The notes beneath the pieces are model-generated. The model was not told the origin of the DNA. It saw only the letters and a program-made list of their open reading frames with translations, and did no database searches. Source: Bryobacterales bacterium (GTDB lineage Bacteria; Acidobacteriota; Terriglobia; Bryobacterales; Bryobacteraceae). From it: a stretch of 64,000 nucleotides of DNA. Location of the stretch: NCBI GenBank assembly GCA_003170295.1, contig PNAJ01000094.1, forward strand, positions 50,194-114,193, written 5' to 3'. Below, in pieces: positions 8,989-18,919 of the stretch; within the stretch, counting starts at the first letter, position 1; every line of letters starts with the position of its first letter. Both the position numbers and the translations under genes were made by a program.

Positions 8989-9543
8989 ATGTCCGCTACA
9001 CGCGAAAAATCACAATTGATGAGCGCCTCTGAAATCGACCGGACGCTGGTCCGGTTGGCGCACGAAATTCTCGAGCGAACCTCGAATTTGGATGAGCTGG
9101 CCTTCATCGGCATTCGCCGCCGGGGCGTGCCCCTGGCGCAACGGCTTGCGAAAAAAATCGAGGATCTGGAGCGTCGCAAGGTACCCGTCGGGATTCTCGA
9201 CATCAATCTTTATCGCGACGATTTGTCCACGGTGTCGCTTCAGCCGGTGCTGAATGCGACCGACATCCCATTTGAAGTGACCGGGAAAGACATCATCCTC
9301 ATGGACGACGTGCTCTATACGGGCCGTACGATCCGGGCCGCGCTCGACGCGCTGTTCGATCAGGGGCGCGCGGCGCGCGTGCAACTGCTGGTTCTGATCG
9401 ATCGCGGTCATCGCGAAATTCCCATCGAGGCGCAATTCACCGGACGCATGGTGCAGACTACCGCGAACGAAATCATCGAGGTGAAGTTCCAGGAAATCGA
9501 CGGGATGGAGAAAGTGCTACTCGTGGAGAAGACTGGAGAATAG
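8989..9543 (+). CDS. pyrR: Bifunctional pyr operon regulator / uracil phosphoribosyltransferase PyrR
   Basis: 184 residues from the ATG at 8989; an in-frame ATG at 9019 is the alternative. The PRPP-binding loop DIILMDDVLYTGRT (about residues 101-114) and the preceding VPVGILDINLYRDD segment are diagnostic of PyrR. The protein binds pyr mRNA in many bacteria and causes attenuation when UMP is high. An in-frame ATG at 8626 lies inside the preceding gene and is not credible as the start. I see no clear anti-terminator/terminator pair in the 38-bp leader, so control here may be translational or the protein may act only as an enzyme. The pyrB start follows its stop codon directly. Confidence 0.92.
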   Translation: MSATREKSQLMSASEIDRTLVRLAHEILERTSNLDELAFIGIRRRGVPLAQRLAKKIEDLERRKVPVGILDINLYRDDLSTVSLQPVLNATDIPFEVTGKDIILMDDVLYTGRTIRAALDALFDQGRAARVQLLVLIDRGHREIPIEAQFTGRMVQTTANEIIEVKFQEIDGMEKVLLVEKTGE

Positions 9544-10467
9544 ATGCGTGCCGGTCTATTGGGCATTGAGGGCCTGACCCGCGACGAGATCCAGGCCATT
9601 CTGGATCGGGCTCGCAATTTTCAACCGAAGCCCGATGAAGGTTTCCGCAAGCTCGATTTATTGCGCGGGCGGATGGTGGTGAACCTGTTTTTCGAAGCGT
9701 CCACACGTACTCGCACCAGTTTCGAAATCGCGGCGAAGTATCTGGGGGCCGACTCGGTATCGATCACCGCGCAGGCTTCGAGCGTGTCGAAGGGCGAATC
9801 GCTGGTAGATACACTGAATACGCTGGCGGCGATGCGTCCGGACGCGATCATCATGCGCCACGCGGCGTCCGGCGCACCGCATTTTCTGCAAAGGCACATG
9901 GAAACGCCGATCATCAACGCGGGTGACGGCACGCATGAGCACCCCACGCAAGCGCTGCTCGACGCGCGGACGATTCTCGATCGTGGCGCCTCGCTCGAAG
10001 GTTTGCGCGTGGCGATCATCGGCGACATCGCTCATAGCCGCGTCGCGCGATCAAATGCTTATCTTCTCTCGAAGTACGGTGCCAATATCGTGCTGTGCGG
10101 ACCGGCATCGCTCCTGCCGCAGGAGTTGAAACAGATCGCGCCAGGGGTCACTTTGACGACGCGTATGAAGGAAGCGATTCGCGACGCTGACGTGATTATG
10201 ATGCTGCGCGTACAACTGGAGCGGCAGCACGAATCGGCATTCCCAGCGAGCGAGTATTTTCAGTTTTACGGCCTCCGCCTGGAGCATTTGCGGCTGGCCA
10301 AACCGGAAGTGATCGTGATGCATCCTGGCCCGATCAATCGCGGTCGCGAGATATCTTCGGAGGTCGCGGATTCACAGCGGTCGGTAATTCTGAATCAAGT
10401 TGAAAACGGAATCGCAGTAAGGATGGCGGTGCTCGAAAGGGTGTTGAGTGGCGGCGCTGTTAATTAA
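9544..10467 (+). CDS. pyrB: Aspartate carbamoyltransferase catalytic subunit
   Basis: 307 residues. It carries the carbamoyl-phosphate binding motif ASTRTRTSFE and the DGTHEHPTQALLD motif, which are hallmark PyrB residues. It makes N-carbamoyl-aspartate from carbamoyl phosphate and aspartate, the committed step of pyrimidine synthesis. No regulatory subunit gene (pyrI) is adjacent; in many bacteria PyrB works as a trimer or with a PyrC-type partner, as the order here would allow. The ATG abuts the pyrR stop codon. Confidence 0.95.
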   Translation: MRAGLLGIEGLTRDEIQAILDRARNFQPKPDEGFRKLDLLRGRMVVNLFFEASTRTRTSFEIAAKYLGADSVSITAQASSVSKGESLVDTLNTLAAMRPDAIIMRHAASGAPHFLQRHMETPIINAGDGTHEHPTQALLDARTILDRGASLEGLRVAIIGDIAHSRVARSNAYLLSKYGANIVLCGPASLLPQELKQIAPGVTLTTRMKEAIRDADVIMMLRVQLERQHESAFPASEYFQFYGLRLEHLRLAKPEVIVMHPGPINRGREISSEVADSQRSVILNQVENGIAVRMAVLERVLSGGAVN

Positions 10468-11728
10468 AAATGGCCGGGTGATCGATCCGGCATCGGGTCA
10501 CGACGCGGTGGCCGATGTGTTGATCGAAGGCGGCGTCGTTGTTGGCATTGGTAAAGACCTAACGGCTAAGCATGGTATGGAGGTGTTTGACGCGACGGGG
10601 CTGATTGTCGCGCCCGGCTTCATCGACATGCACGTACATCTGCGAGAGCCTGGATTCGAGCATGCCGAGACGATCGAATCCGGCGCTCGCGCTGCTGCGG
10701 CGGGTGGATTCACGTCGATCGCGCCGATGCCGAACACGGCTCCCGTGAACGACAGCGCGACTGTGACCAGTTACATCGTCGAGAAGGCTCGCAAGCATGC
10801 GGTTGTGAACGTGTGGCCCATCGGCGCGATCACGAAGGGCAGTGCGGGCGAGGAGCTGGCGGCCATCGGATCGATGGTGAATGCGGGCGCTGTGGCGATT
10901 TCCGACGATGGGCGTCCTGTGATGAACGCGCGCGTGATGCGCCGCGCGATGGAGTTTGCGCGAAGCTTCAGCATCCCCGTCATCGATCATTGCGAGGATC
11001 TGCACCTGAGCGCGGGCGGCGACATGCATGAGGGATTTGAATCGGTGCGGCTCGGGCTGCGCGGGATTCCCGGCTGTTCCGAGGATGTGATGGTGGCTCG
11101 CGATATTCTGCTCGCCGAGGTGACAGGCGCACGCTATCACGTGGCTCACCTTTCGTCGAAGCATTCCGTTGCGATGGTCGCGTTCGCCAAATCAAAAGGC
11201 CTGCAGGTGACGGCCGAGACTACTCCGCACCATTTTGCCATCACCGACTCGGACATGCTGCCGTACGACAGCAATTACAAAATGAAGCCGCCTTTGCGAT
11301 CGCACTCCGATGTGGACGCAGTGATCGAAGGAGTGGTGAACGGCGCGATTGACGCGATCGCGACGGATCACGCTCCGCATCCGGGCAGCGAGAAGATGCA
11401 AGAGTTCGAGAAGTGCCCATTCGGCATCCTGGGGCTCGAGACCGCCCTGGGCTTGTCGTTCGAGCATTTGCTGCATCCGAAGAAAATCGGATTGAAGCGT
11501 CTCGTAGAGCTGTTCACAACAGGCCCGGCGCGGATTCTGGGGATTCCGCGCGGAACGCTGGCAGCAGGCGCGGCTGGGGACGTTACGATCTTTTCGCTCG
11601 ATCGCGAATGGACCTACGACGTGAACAAATCGTTCTCGAAGAGCAGAAATTCTCCGTTTGACGGGAGGACTTTTCGTGGTGGTCCCGTAGCGACGATCGT
11701 GAACGGCAAAATCGTCTGGCGCGCGTGA
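10448..11728 (+). CDS. pyrC: Dihydroorotase
   Basis: 426 residues from a GTG at 10448 that overlaps the end of pyrB by 20 bp. The metal-binding IDMHVHLREPG motif, the central HCED and AHLSS segments with metal-ligand His, and the ATDHAPH motif with the catalytic Asp identify a class I dihydroorotase of the amidohydrolase superfamily. It cyclises N-carbamoyl-aspartate to dihydroorotate. As last gene of the pyrRBC set it is followed by repeat hairpins that could end transcription. Confidence 0.94.
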   Translation: MAALLIKNGRVIDPASGHDAVADVLIEGGVVVGIGKDLTAKHGMEVFDATGLIVAPGFIDMHVHLREPGFEHAETIESGARAAAAGGFTSIAPMPNTAPVNDSATVTSYIVEKARKHAVVNVWPIGAITKGSAGEELAAIGSMVNAGAVAISDDGRPVMNARVMRRAMEFARSFSIPVIDHCEDLHLSAGGDMHEGFESVRLGLRGIPGCSEDVMVARDILLAEVTGARYHVAHLSSKHSVAMVAFAKSKGLQVTAETTPHHFAITDSDMLPYDSNYKMKPPLRSHSDVDAVIEGVVNGAIDAIATDHAPHPGSEKMQEFEKCPFGILGLETALGLSFEHLLHPKKIGLKRLVELFTTGPARILGIPRGTLAAGAAGDVTIFSLDREWTYDVNKSFSKSRNSPFDGRTFRGGPVATIVNGKIVWRA

Positions 11729-11740
11729 AGTAGAGTCTAA

Positions 11741-11771
11741 GTCTGGCAGGCGAAACCGCCTGCCCCACCCT
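11741..11771 (+). repeat. Palindromic repeat, family B, copy 1 (possible terminator)
   Basis: A perfect 8-bp stem with an AAAC loop (GGCAGGCG / CGCCTGCC, 11745-11764) followed by CCACCC. The inverted copy at 50459-50489 has GACAGGCG / CGCCTGTC, a compensatory pair change. It lies 16 nt after the pyrC stop and could serve as its terminator, though no T-tract follows. Confidence 0.75.
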
Positions 11772-11775
11772 ATTT

Positions 11776-11823
11776 ACGTCGACACGACTGTCGACGCGGC
11801 ACGCCTGGAGGCGTGCGCCACAA
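11776..11823 (+). repeat. Palindromic repeat, family C, copy 1
   Basis: GTCGAC..GTCGAC is followed by a hairpin GCACGCCT gg AGGCGTGC (11799-11816) and CCACA. A nearly identical inverted copy lies at 21120-21170. It sits between the convergent pyrC and SDR genes. Confidence 0.8.
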
Positions 11824-11857
11824 AGCCTAGCCGGCAATTGTGACTGGGGGAAAGCCA

Positions 11858-12637
11858 CTAGAGAATCGCGCGCACTACTCCGCCATCGACCCGCAGAGCG
11901 GCTCCGTTGGTTGCCGACGACAGCGGACTTGCGACGAACGCTACCAGCGCCGCCACTTCTTCTGGCCGCGCGAAGCGCTGAATCAGCGACGACGGCCGAA
12001 CGCTTTTGAAGAACTCACGCTCCACCGTCGCGGCGTCCGTCTTCTGCCCCTCCGCCATGCTCTTCACAAAATCGCCGACTCCTTCCGATGCTGTTGGTCC
12101 GGGCAGCACGGAGTTCACCGTCACATTCGTGCCTTTTGTCGTCTCGGCGAGACCGCGCGCCACGGCGATCTGCGCGGTTTTTGTCATGCCGTAGTGAATC
12201 ATCTCCGCGGGAATCTGCACTGCCGATTCGCTCGATATGAAGATGATGCGGCCCCAGTTACGCTTTTTCATGCCAGGCAGATATTGCCGGCTCAGGCGTA
12301 CGCCGCTCAGGACGTTGACCTCGAAAAATCGCATCCAATCTTCATCCGGGATCTGCTCAAACGGCTTAGGTTCGAAGATGCCTAGATTGTTGATCAGAAT
12401 ATCAACGTCGGGATAGAGGCCCGCAACTACCCCGGCTCCTTTCGCAGTGCCGAGATCCGCCGCAACACCTTCTGCAGCACCTTTCAATTTTGCCAGCGCC
12501 GCATCGACGCGCTTTTGCGTTCGACCGTTGACGATGACGCTCGCGCCTTCGTTCGCCAGCGCCGCGGCGATCGCGAATCCGATACCCGCGGTCGAGCCGG
12601 TGACCAACGCGCGCTTGCCTTCTAGCTGCAGGTTCAT
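11858..12637 (-). CDS. SDR-family NAD(P)-dependent oxidoreductase
   Basis: 259 residues. TGSTAGIGFA is the cofactor-binding TGxxxGIG motif; the catalytic Ser (FISSESA) and the YxxxK motif (HYGMTK) are present. It is a classical short-chain dehydrogenase; the substrate cannot be told, though 3-oxoacyl reductases and polyol dehydrogenases look alike. Only 5 bp separate its start from the stop of the efflux adaptor, so it is probably the third gene of the efflux operon, perhaps detoxifying the same compounds. Confidence 0.9.
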   Translation of the reverse strand: MNLQLEGKRALVTGSTAGIGFAIAAALANEGASVIVNGRTQKRVDAALAKLKGAAEGVAADLGTAKGAGVVAGLYPDVDILINNLGIFEPKPFEQIPDEDWMRFFEVNVLSGVRLSRQYLPGMKKRNWGRIIFISSESAVQIPAEMIHYGMTKTAQIAVARGLAETTKGTNVTVNSVLPGPTASEGVGDFVKSMAEGQKTDAATVEREFFKSVRPSSLIQRFARPEEVAALVAFVASPLSSATNGAALRVDGGVVRAIL

Positions 12638-12642
12638 AAACG

Positions 12643-13794
12643 CTACGGCTTCCCGTTCACCATGCGAACAACGGTTCCCGTTGCCAGGGAGTCCGGCGGA
12701 TTGACGATGATGTTGTCGCTCTCCTGGAGGCCGGAAACGACTTCAACTTCCGTGCCGTAATCTTTGCCGATCGCGATTGGCATCAACTCCACTCTTCCGC
12801 CTTCGCGCACCACACCCGCCTGCAAACCTTCCGAACGAAACAGGAGTGAGTTTACAGGAAGCAGCAACGACGGAGCTTTCGAAACGAGCGTCAGGTGCAC
12901 CTGCGCGAATGCGCCGGGCAAAAGCGCTCCCGCTGAATTATCAACGTCGACTTCTGTCAGCAGCGTCCTTGACGCCGGATCGATCGATTCCGCCGTGCGC
13001 GCGATCTTGCCCACAAAATGCCGCCCCGGATATTCAGCGAGCGTCAAATGCGCCACCACGCCGGGTGACGCCGACCGCGAGTAAATCTGCGGCACGTTGA
13101 CGAATACGCGCAGAGTATCGGTCGCGGCCAGGGTAAACAGTTGCTGCGAAATTCCGCCATTGCCCGCGTTGATCAAAGCGCCGGTATCGGTATTGCGCGT
13201 CGTGATCACGCCATCGAAAGGAGCGTAGACTTTCTCAAAGGAAACCATATCCTCGAGACGTTTCACGTTGGCGGTCTGAGACGCGACGATCGCTTTATCG
13301 GCTTCGTACGCGCCGACCGCGTTATCCACGTCCTGTTTGGGGATCGCGTCCTTCAACATTCCCTGGTAGCGACTCATGGTGATCCCGGCCAGCTTCAAGT
13401 TCGCCTGCGCCGTTGCCAGATCGGCCCGTGCTTGATCGAGTTGCTTATCCACTTCAGGCGTTTCGATCTCGGCGAGTAATTGTCCCAACTTCACGCGTCC
13501 GCCGATATCGACGTACCACTTCTTCAAATAGCCGCTGGTGCGCGAGTAAATCGGCGAGACGGTAAATGCCTGAATGTTTCCGGGCAGCACGATTTCGTCT
13601 TTCAACGCGCCGCGTTTCGGATGGACCACGGAAACCGTAGGAATCGCCATGTCGATGGTATCTTGCTTCACGTTGGCCGCGGCTCTGATGCGCGTGTTGA
13701 TGCCTCGGATCACGCCAAAGGCGAGTAGCGCCACCGCCGCCAATACTGCGATCAACCTGAGGATTCTACCCGGCACTTTACTATTCTCACTCAT
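12643..13794 (-). CDS. RND efflux periplasmic adaptor (HlyD/MFP family)
   Basis: 383 residues. One N-terminal hydrophobic anchor (about residues 12-31) precedes a lipoyl-like half-motif, an alpha-helical hairpin (about 110-180), and beta-barrel domains, the standard adaptor layout. It bridges the inner-membrane pump encoded upstream and an outer-membrane channel. Its ATG overlaps the pump gene stop by 4 bp. No TolC-like gene is in this unit, so the channel must be encoded elsewhere. Confidence 0.9.
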   Translation of the reverse strand: MSENSKVPGRILRLIAVLAAVALLAFGVIRGINTRIRAAANVKQDTIDMAIPTVSVVHPKRGALKDEIVLPGNIQAFTVSPIYSRTSGYLKKWYVDIGGRVKLGQLLAEIETPEVDKQLDQARADLATAQANLKLAGITMSRYQGMLKDAIPKQDVDNAVGAYEADKAIVASQTANVKRLEDMVSFEKVYAPFDGVITTRNTDTGALINAGNGGISQQLFTLAATDTLRVFVNVPQIYSRSASPGVVAHLTLAEYPGRHFVGKIARTAESIDPASRTLLTEVDVDNSAGALLPGAFAQVHLTLVSKAPSLLLPVNSLLFRSEGLQAGVVREGGRVELMPIAIGKDYGTEVEVVSGLQESDNIIVNPPDSLATGTVVRMVNGKP

Positions 13795-16700
13795 GTACTT
13801 TGCTTTCGCCGTCCATGCAGCACGCTGAATACGGCGGGCACGAAGAATAGAGTAGCGATGGTTGCGAGCGTCAAGCCTCCGATCACCGCCCGGCCCAGGG
13901 GCGCATTCTGCTCACCGCCTTCACCGGCGCCCAACGCCATTGGCACCATGCCGATGATCATCGCAAGCGCCGTCATCACCACGGGGCGAAATCGCGTGAA
14001 GCCGGCGTCCAGCGCGGCTTTCTTGGCATCGCCCTCCTCAGCCAATCGACCTTTCGCGAAGTTGACCACCAGAATACTATTTGCCGTCGCGACGCCCACG
14101 CACATGATCGATCCCATCAATGCCGGTACGCTGATGGTCGTGTGCGTGAAGAAGAGCGACAGCACGATCCCGGCCATTGCCGCGGGCAGAGCCGTGATGA
14201 TGATGAACGGATCGAGCCAGCTCTGGAAATTGACCACAATCAATAGATACACCAGTACAATCGCGAGCACCAATCCACCCAGCAGTCCAGTGAACGAAGA
14301 TCGCATGGTCTCGATCTGCCCGCGCATCATTACCTGTGCGCCGCGCGGGAGCGACTTGCGGCTAGCGTCGACGATTCGGCTGATGTCGGTTGCCACTCCG
14401 CCGAGGTCGCGATCCTGCACGGCCCCGAAAAGATCGATGGTGCGCTGAATGTTGTAGTGCGACACCACAGCCATCCCGGCCCCCCGCGCCGTCGAGGAAA
14501 CGTCGCTCAGAATTTCAGGTTGTGTGGCGGTTGACCCCGTGATCGGGATATTTTCGATGTCGCCGAGGGAGCTAATCGAGTACTGCGGCGCCTGCGTGAT
14601 CAGGCTGTAATTCACGCCATTTTTCGTATTCAGCCAGAATGCCGGGGTCGTCTGAAAGCTGCCGCTCAGCGCAATCAGCATGCTGTTGGCGACGTCGCGC
14701 TCCGTGAATCCACTCTCGCCCGCCTTCGTGCGATCGACACTTATGTGCAACTTCGGCTGATCGAACAACTGGTGGATATGCAAATCCACCAGGCCCGGAA
14801 CCTCTTTGAGCTGATCTAACAACTTGCGTGCATACACGCGATTGGCGTCGATATCGAGCCCGATCACTTGTACATCGATCGGCGCGGGCAAGCCGAAATT
14901 CAAAATCTGGCTGATGATATCGGCGGGCAGAAAAGCGAAGTTCACACCCGGAAATTCACGCGGCAAGGTCTTTCGCAATTCGCGAACGTAATCTTCCGTC
15001 GGGTGATGATCTTCCTTGAGCGAAACCAATATGTCCGCATCCATGGTTCCGATCGGCGCGGACGTGCTGTACGACAAATTGATCGCGGAATACGGCAAAC
15101 CGATGTTATCGATGATGCTCGAAACCTCCGCCGGCGGTATGCCGCGGCGGATGACTTGCTCGATCCGGTCGCAGACATTCGCTGTTTCCTCAATGCGCAT
15201 CGCCGTTTTCGTTCGCACGTGCAATTTAATCTGGCCGGCATCGGTGGACGGAAAGAAATCCTGGCCGAGCCATGGAAATAGCCCGAACACGGCCACGCAG
15301 GAGGCGAGGAACAGCGGCAGGAACAGCCACGGAATCGCTACCAAGCGCGTCAGAAGACGATGATATGCGTCGCGCGTCGTGCTGAAGGAGCGCTCAAACC
15401 ACATCTGAAATCGCGCACCGATGTTCCACGCCGAAGGCTTGCCTTTATGTCCACTGTGCGCCCGTAACAGGTACATTGCCAGCGTGGGAACGAGTGTTCT
15501 TGAGAGCACATACGACGCGAGCATCGCGAATACGACGGCTTCCGCGAGAGGAATGAACAGGTATCGCGCGACGCCCGTTAAGAAAAACATCGGGATGAAA
15601 ACGATGCAGATGCACAGCGTCGAGACCAGCGCGGGCACCGCGATCTGCGCCGCGCCGTCCCGGATTCCGTCGATCAGGTCTTTGCCTTCTTCGAAATTAC
15701 GCTCGATGTTCTCAATCGTCACCGTCGCGTCGTCGACCAGAATGCCGACCGCGAGCGCCAGTCCGCCGAGCGTCATAATGTTGATCGTTTCGCCGAGCGC
15801 GCTCAAGCAAACAAGGGACGTGAGAATCGAGAGCGGAATTGAGATCGCGATAATCAGGGTGCTGCGCCAGCTTCCTAGAAACAGCAGAATCATCGAAGCC
15901 GTCAGGCACGCGGCGATGATCGCTTCCCGAATCACTCCGTCCACCGCCGCGCGCACGAATAACGATTGATCGGCCAGAGGCTCGATTCGAAGCTCGGGCG
16001 GGAGGGCTGCCCTGATCTCCGGAAGCGCATCCTTCACGCGCTGCACGATGTCGAGCGTCGATGTGGCGCCCACTTTCTGCACCGTCAGCAGCGATCCGCG
16101 CATGCCGTCACGCCGCACGACGTTGGTCTGCGGCGAAAATCCATCGCGCACATGTGCGACATCATGAATATAAATCGTGTTGCCGATGGTGGATTTCACC
16201 GGCAGATCGTTGATCTCCTGAACGGTCTTCGGACTCGCGTTCAGATCCACGTCGTACTCGAATTGCCCGATCTTCGATGTCCCGGCGGGAAGAATCAGAT
16301 TCTGCGCGCTGACGGCGCTCACAACGTCACTCGGCGAGAGCCCCTTCGCCTGCATCGCGCTCGGCTCGAGATCGATCATGATCTGCCGCTGCTTCCCGCC
16401 ATAAGGCCACGGCACCGCGGCGCCAGGAACCGTCGCCAGCGATTGGCGAATGAAGTTCGTCCCGAAATCGTTCAACTGTTGTTCGGAGAGTCCTTGACCG
16501 GAGAGCGCGAGTTGCAGGATCGGCACGCTCGAAGCGCTATAGCTGATCACCAGCGGAGGCGTGATGCCGGGCGGCATTTGCCGGATCGCCGGTTGGGATG
16601 CCGCCGTCAACTGCGCCACCGCCGCCGGAACCTGCACTCCCGGCTGAAAGAAAATCTTCACCACACTGATGCCGTTCAGCGACTGCGACTCGGTATGCTC

Positions 16701-16934
16701 GATGTCGTTCACTGTGGTGGTGAGAATGCGCTCGAACACCGAGGTGATGCGCTGCTCCATCTCCTCAGCGCCCAGTCCCGTGTAGTTGTAGAGAATACTG
16801 ACAACCGGAATATTGATGTTCGGAAAAATGTCGGTTGGGGTGCGCAGAATCACCAGGGGACTGATCAGCAGGATCAGGAGTGCTAATACGATGAACGTAT
16901 ACGGACGGTTCAGCGCTACGTTAACAATCCACAC
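13791..16934 (-). CDS. RND-family efflux pump, inner-membrane transporter (AcrB/HAE-like)
   Basis: 1047 residues, the usual size for this family. The proton-relay segment GILVDDATVTIENIERN contains the double Asp of TM4, and twelve hydrophobic segments with two large periplasmic loops are visible. It exports hydrophobic compounds using the proton gradient; the substrate is unknown. The start is a GTG at 16934 with AGGAGA about 11 nt upstream. First gene of a pump-adaptor-SDR unit. The 86-bp gap before it holds no obvious regulator binding site. Confidence 0.93.
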   Translation of the reverse strand: MWIVNVALNRPYTFIVLALLILLISPLVILRTPTDIFPNINIPVVSILYNYTGLGAEEMEQRITSVFERILTTTVNDIEHTESQSLNGISVVKIFFQPGVQVPAAVAQLTAASQPAIRQMPPGITPPLVISYSASSVPILQLALSGQGLSEQQLNDFGTNFIRQSLATVPGAAVPWPYGGKQRQIMIDLEPSAMQAKGLSPSDVVSAVSAQNLILPAGTSKIGQFEYDVDLNASPKTVQEINDLPVKSTIGNTIYIHDVAHVRDGFSPQTNVVRRDGMRGSLLTVQKVGATSTLDIVQRVKDALPEIRAALPPELRIEPLADQSLFVRAAVDGVIREAIIAACLTASMILLFLGSWRSTLIIAISIPLSILTSLVCLSALGETINIMTLGGLALAVGILVDDATVTIENIERNFEEGKDLIDGIRDGAAQIAVPALVSTLCICIVFIPMFFLTGVARYLFIPLAEAVVFAMLASYVLSRTLVPTLAMYLLRAHSGHKGKPSAWNIGARFQMWFERSFSTTRDAYHRLLTRLVAIPWLFLPLFLASCVAVFGLFPWLGQDFFPSTDAGQIKLHVRTKTAMRIEETANVCDRIEQVIRRGIPPAEVSSIIDNIGLPYSAINLSYSTSAPIGTMDADILVSLKEDHHPTEDYVRELRKTLPREFPGVNFAFLPADIISQILNFGLPAPIDVQVIGLDIDANRVYARKLLDQLKEVPGLVDLHIHQLFDQPKLHISVDRTKAGESGFTERDVANSMLIALSGSFQTTPAFWLNTKNGVNYSLITQAPQYSISSLGDIENIPITGSTATQPEILSDVSSTARGAGMAVVSHYNIQRTIDLFGAVQDRDLGGVATDISRIVDASRKSLPRGAQVMMRGQIETMRSSFTGLLGGLVLAIVLVYLLIVVNFQSWLDPFIIITALPAAMAGIVLSLFFTHTTISVPALMGSIMCVGVATANSILVVNFAKGRLAEEGDAKKAALDAGFTRFRPVVMTALAMIIGMVPMALGAGEGGEQNAPLGRAVIGGLTLATIATLFFVPAVFSVLHGRRKQST

Positions 16935-17020
16935 CTGAAGGGAAGTCTCCTAATAGTTATTTAGATACGAACCATCGCGAATGGATGCGGAAAATACACA
17001 TGCTGTTCGGCATATAAGTG

Positions 17021-18919
17021 CTATTGCTTGCGCAATTCCTGCTCCACGGCGTTCGCGCGATCATCCTGGCCTAATTCGCGATAAATCCCGAACGCCTTTT
17101 TCAACTTTGCCACACCCTCGGCGCGCGCGCCATTCCGCAGTAACACTTCTCCAACGTCGGCATTGGCGCCCGCCACAGTCAAATGCGTTTCCTCGCTCGC
17201 ATTCGCACCCTCCAGGGCCGCGAGCCCTTCGGCGATCTGCAACGCGCGGCTGAAATTGGAAAGCGCCGCGAGAAGGTTGCCGTGCTCCAGTTCAATCCCG
17301 CCGATCTTCGCGGCGACCGATCCCAAGGCCTTTTCCACCGCGGAATCGCGATGATCAGCATGCTGGGTCAGCAAATCGAACTGGGTCAACGCCTCGATGT
17401 AATACTTCATCGCCGCGCTGCGATCCGTCGCGATGTCACCCATCTTGAGGGCAGCCTGCGCCAGGTCTCGCCGCGAATCGCTCTGCTCCGGATGCGCGCG
17501 CGAGATTGTATTGGCAAGGTTGTAGGCATCTCGAACGCGTTTTGAGCCGCCGATTTCCAGATCCGCGTGAAGCAACTGCCGCTCGAGCGAGACCGTCGCT
17601 TCCTCGAAGCGGCGCTGGTCTTCCCTCTCGCGGTACGCAAAAAAGATCGTGCTCGCCATAAGGATGCTTACCAGGGCAATCGCCGCCGCCACACCCACGG
17701 CGTTGCGCCGCACGAATTTCGCGAGCCGGTATCCCGGCGTGTCGGTCCTCGCGATTACTGGCCGGCCTTCCAGATACCTGCGGATATCCTCGGAAAACTG
17801 TTCCACCGACAGATACCGCCTTTGCGGCTCCTTGCGCAGAGCCTTCAGGATGATCATGTCGAGATCGCCGCTCAGTTTTTTCTTCAGCCGCTTTCTCGCG
17901 ATCGCGCGCGTCTCCGCCGTCGCTACTTCGATCTTCTGCGTCGCTTGAGGAATCGCGTGCGTGTCGTCGGTGAGGATCACCGCGCTTGGGCGTCGCGGCT
18001 CCGTTTCGAGGATCGCCTGCCGGATCGATTCGGGCGAGCGTGTGGTCACCCCGTAAGGCATCTTTCCGGTTAACAATCTGTACAGCAGCACGCCGAGAGA
18101 GTACACGTCGGTCGATGTCGTGATCGCCTCTCCGCGCACTTGCTCCGGGCTCGCGTAGTCGAGCGTCATCGGCCGCAGTTCCGGCCGTGTCTGCGCCATT
18201 TCGAGCGTCGCAAGGTCTGTCCGCAGCAGCTTCGCGATACCGAAATCGAGCAGCTTCACCACCCCCGCCTGCGTCACCAGAATGTTACCCGTCTTGATGT
18301 CGCGATGCACCACCAGATTCTGATGCGCGTATTGCACCGCCGCGCAAACATCGCGGAACAACTTCAACCGGTCCGTGATTGCGCTCGCGCGCGATTCGCA
18401 GAACTGATCGATGGGCGTGCCTTCCACGTACTCCATCGCCAGATATGGCATGCCCTCGGGAGTCGATCCGCCGTCGATCAGGCGAGCGATGTTGGGATGA
18501 TCCAGGCTCGCCAGCACCTGGCGCTCCATGCGAAATCGCCGCAGGATCTCCGAGGTATCCATGCCGCGTTTCACTAATTTGATGGCAACTTTCGGACTAT
18601 CCGGCCGTGACGCCAGCCACACCGACCCCATCCCTCCACGGCCGATGCGCTTCTCCAGTTGATATGGGCCCGCGCGAAATCCGGCTGGATACTCGCCGGA
18701 TTCTTCGCCTGAATAATGTAGCGTGGAGCCGAGATCCGCGGCTGGGCGCGCCAGAAACCCGCTTGCGTCGTCGTGACTCGCCAGCAAACTCTCCACCTCG
18801 CGGCGCATCGGGTCGTCGCGCGCGCACACCACGCGGAGATACGCGGCGCGATCTTTCGGCGGACGCTCTAAAGCGCCGTCAAAGATCTGCCGGATCTGCG
18901 CCCATCGCTCCGGCGTCAC
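17021..18919 (-). CDS. Membrane-anchored Hanks-type Ser/Thr protein kinase
   Basis: 632 residues from a GTG at 18919. An N-terminal helical segment (1-80) precedes the kinase domain: Gly-rich loop 92-99, catalytic Lys114, HRDIKTGN with Asp207, DFG 225-227. One transmembrane segment spans about 407-428. The C-terminal 200 residues are helical and TPR-like, probably extracytoplasmic. Its start lies 41 bp inside the 3' end of the ECF sigma gene, so the two are co-translated. In family ECF43 such pairs are known in which the kinase phosphorylates and activates the sigma factor; here that is an inference from context. Confidence 0.92.
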   Translation of the reverse strand: MTPERWAQIRQIFDGALERPPKDRAAYLRVVCARDDPMRREVESLLASHDDASGFLARPAADLGSTLHYSGEESGEYPAGFRAGPYQLEKRIGRGGMGSVWLASRPDSPKVAIKLVKRGMDTSEILRRFRMERQVLASLDHPNIARLIDGGSTPEGMPYLAMEYVEGTPIDQFCESRASAITDRLKLFRDVCAAVQYAHQNLVVHRDIKTGNILVTQAGVVKLLDFGIAKLLRTDLATLEMAQTRPELRPMTLDYASPEQVRGEAITTSTDVYSLGVLLYRLLTGKMPYGVTTRSPESIRQAILETEPRRPSAVILTDDTHAIPQATQKIEVATAETRAIARKRLKKKLSGDLDMIILKALRKEPQRRYLSVEQFSEDIRRYLEGRPVIARTDTPGYRLAKFVRRNAVGVAAAIALVSILMASTIFFAYREREDQRRFEEATVSLERQLLHADLEIGGSKRVRDAYNLANTISRAHPEQSDSRRDLAQAALKMGDIATDRSAAMKYYIEALTQFDLLTQHADHRDSAVEKALGSVAAKIGGIELEHGNLLAALSNFSRALQIAEGLAALEGANASEETHLTVAGANADVGEVLLRNGARAEGVAKLKKAFGIYRELGQDDRANAVEQELRKQ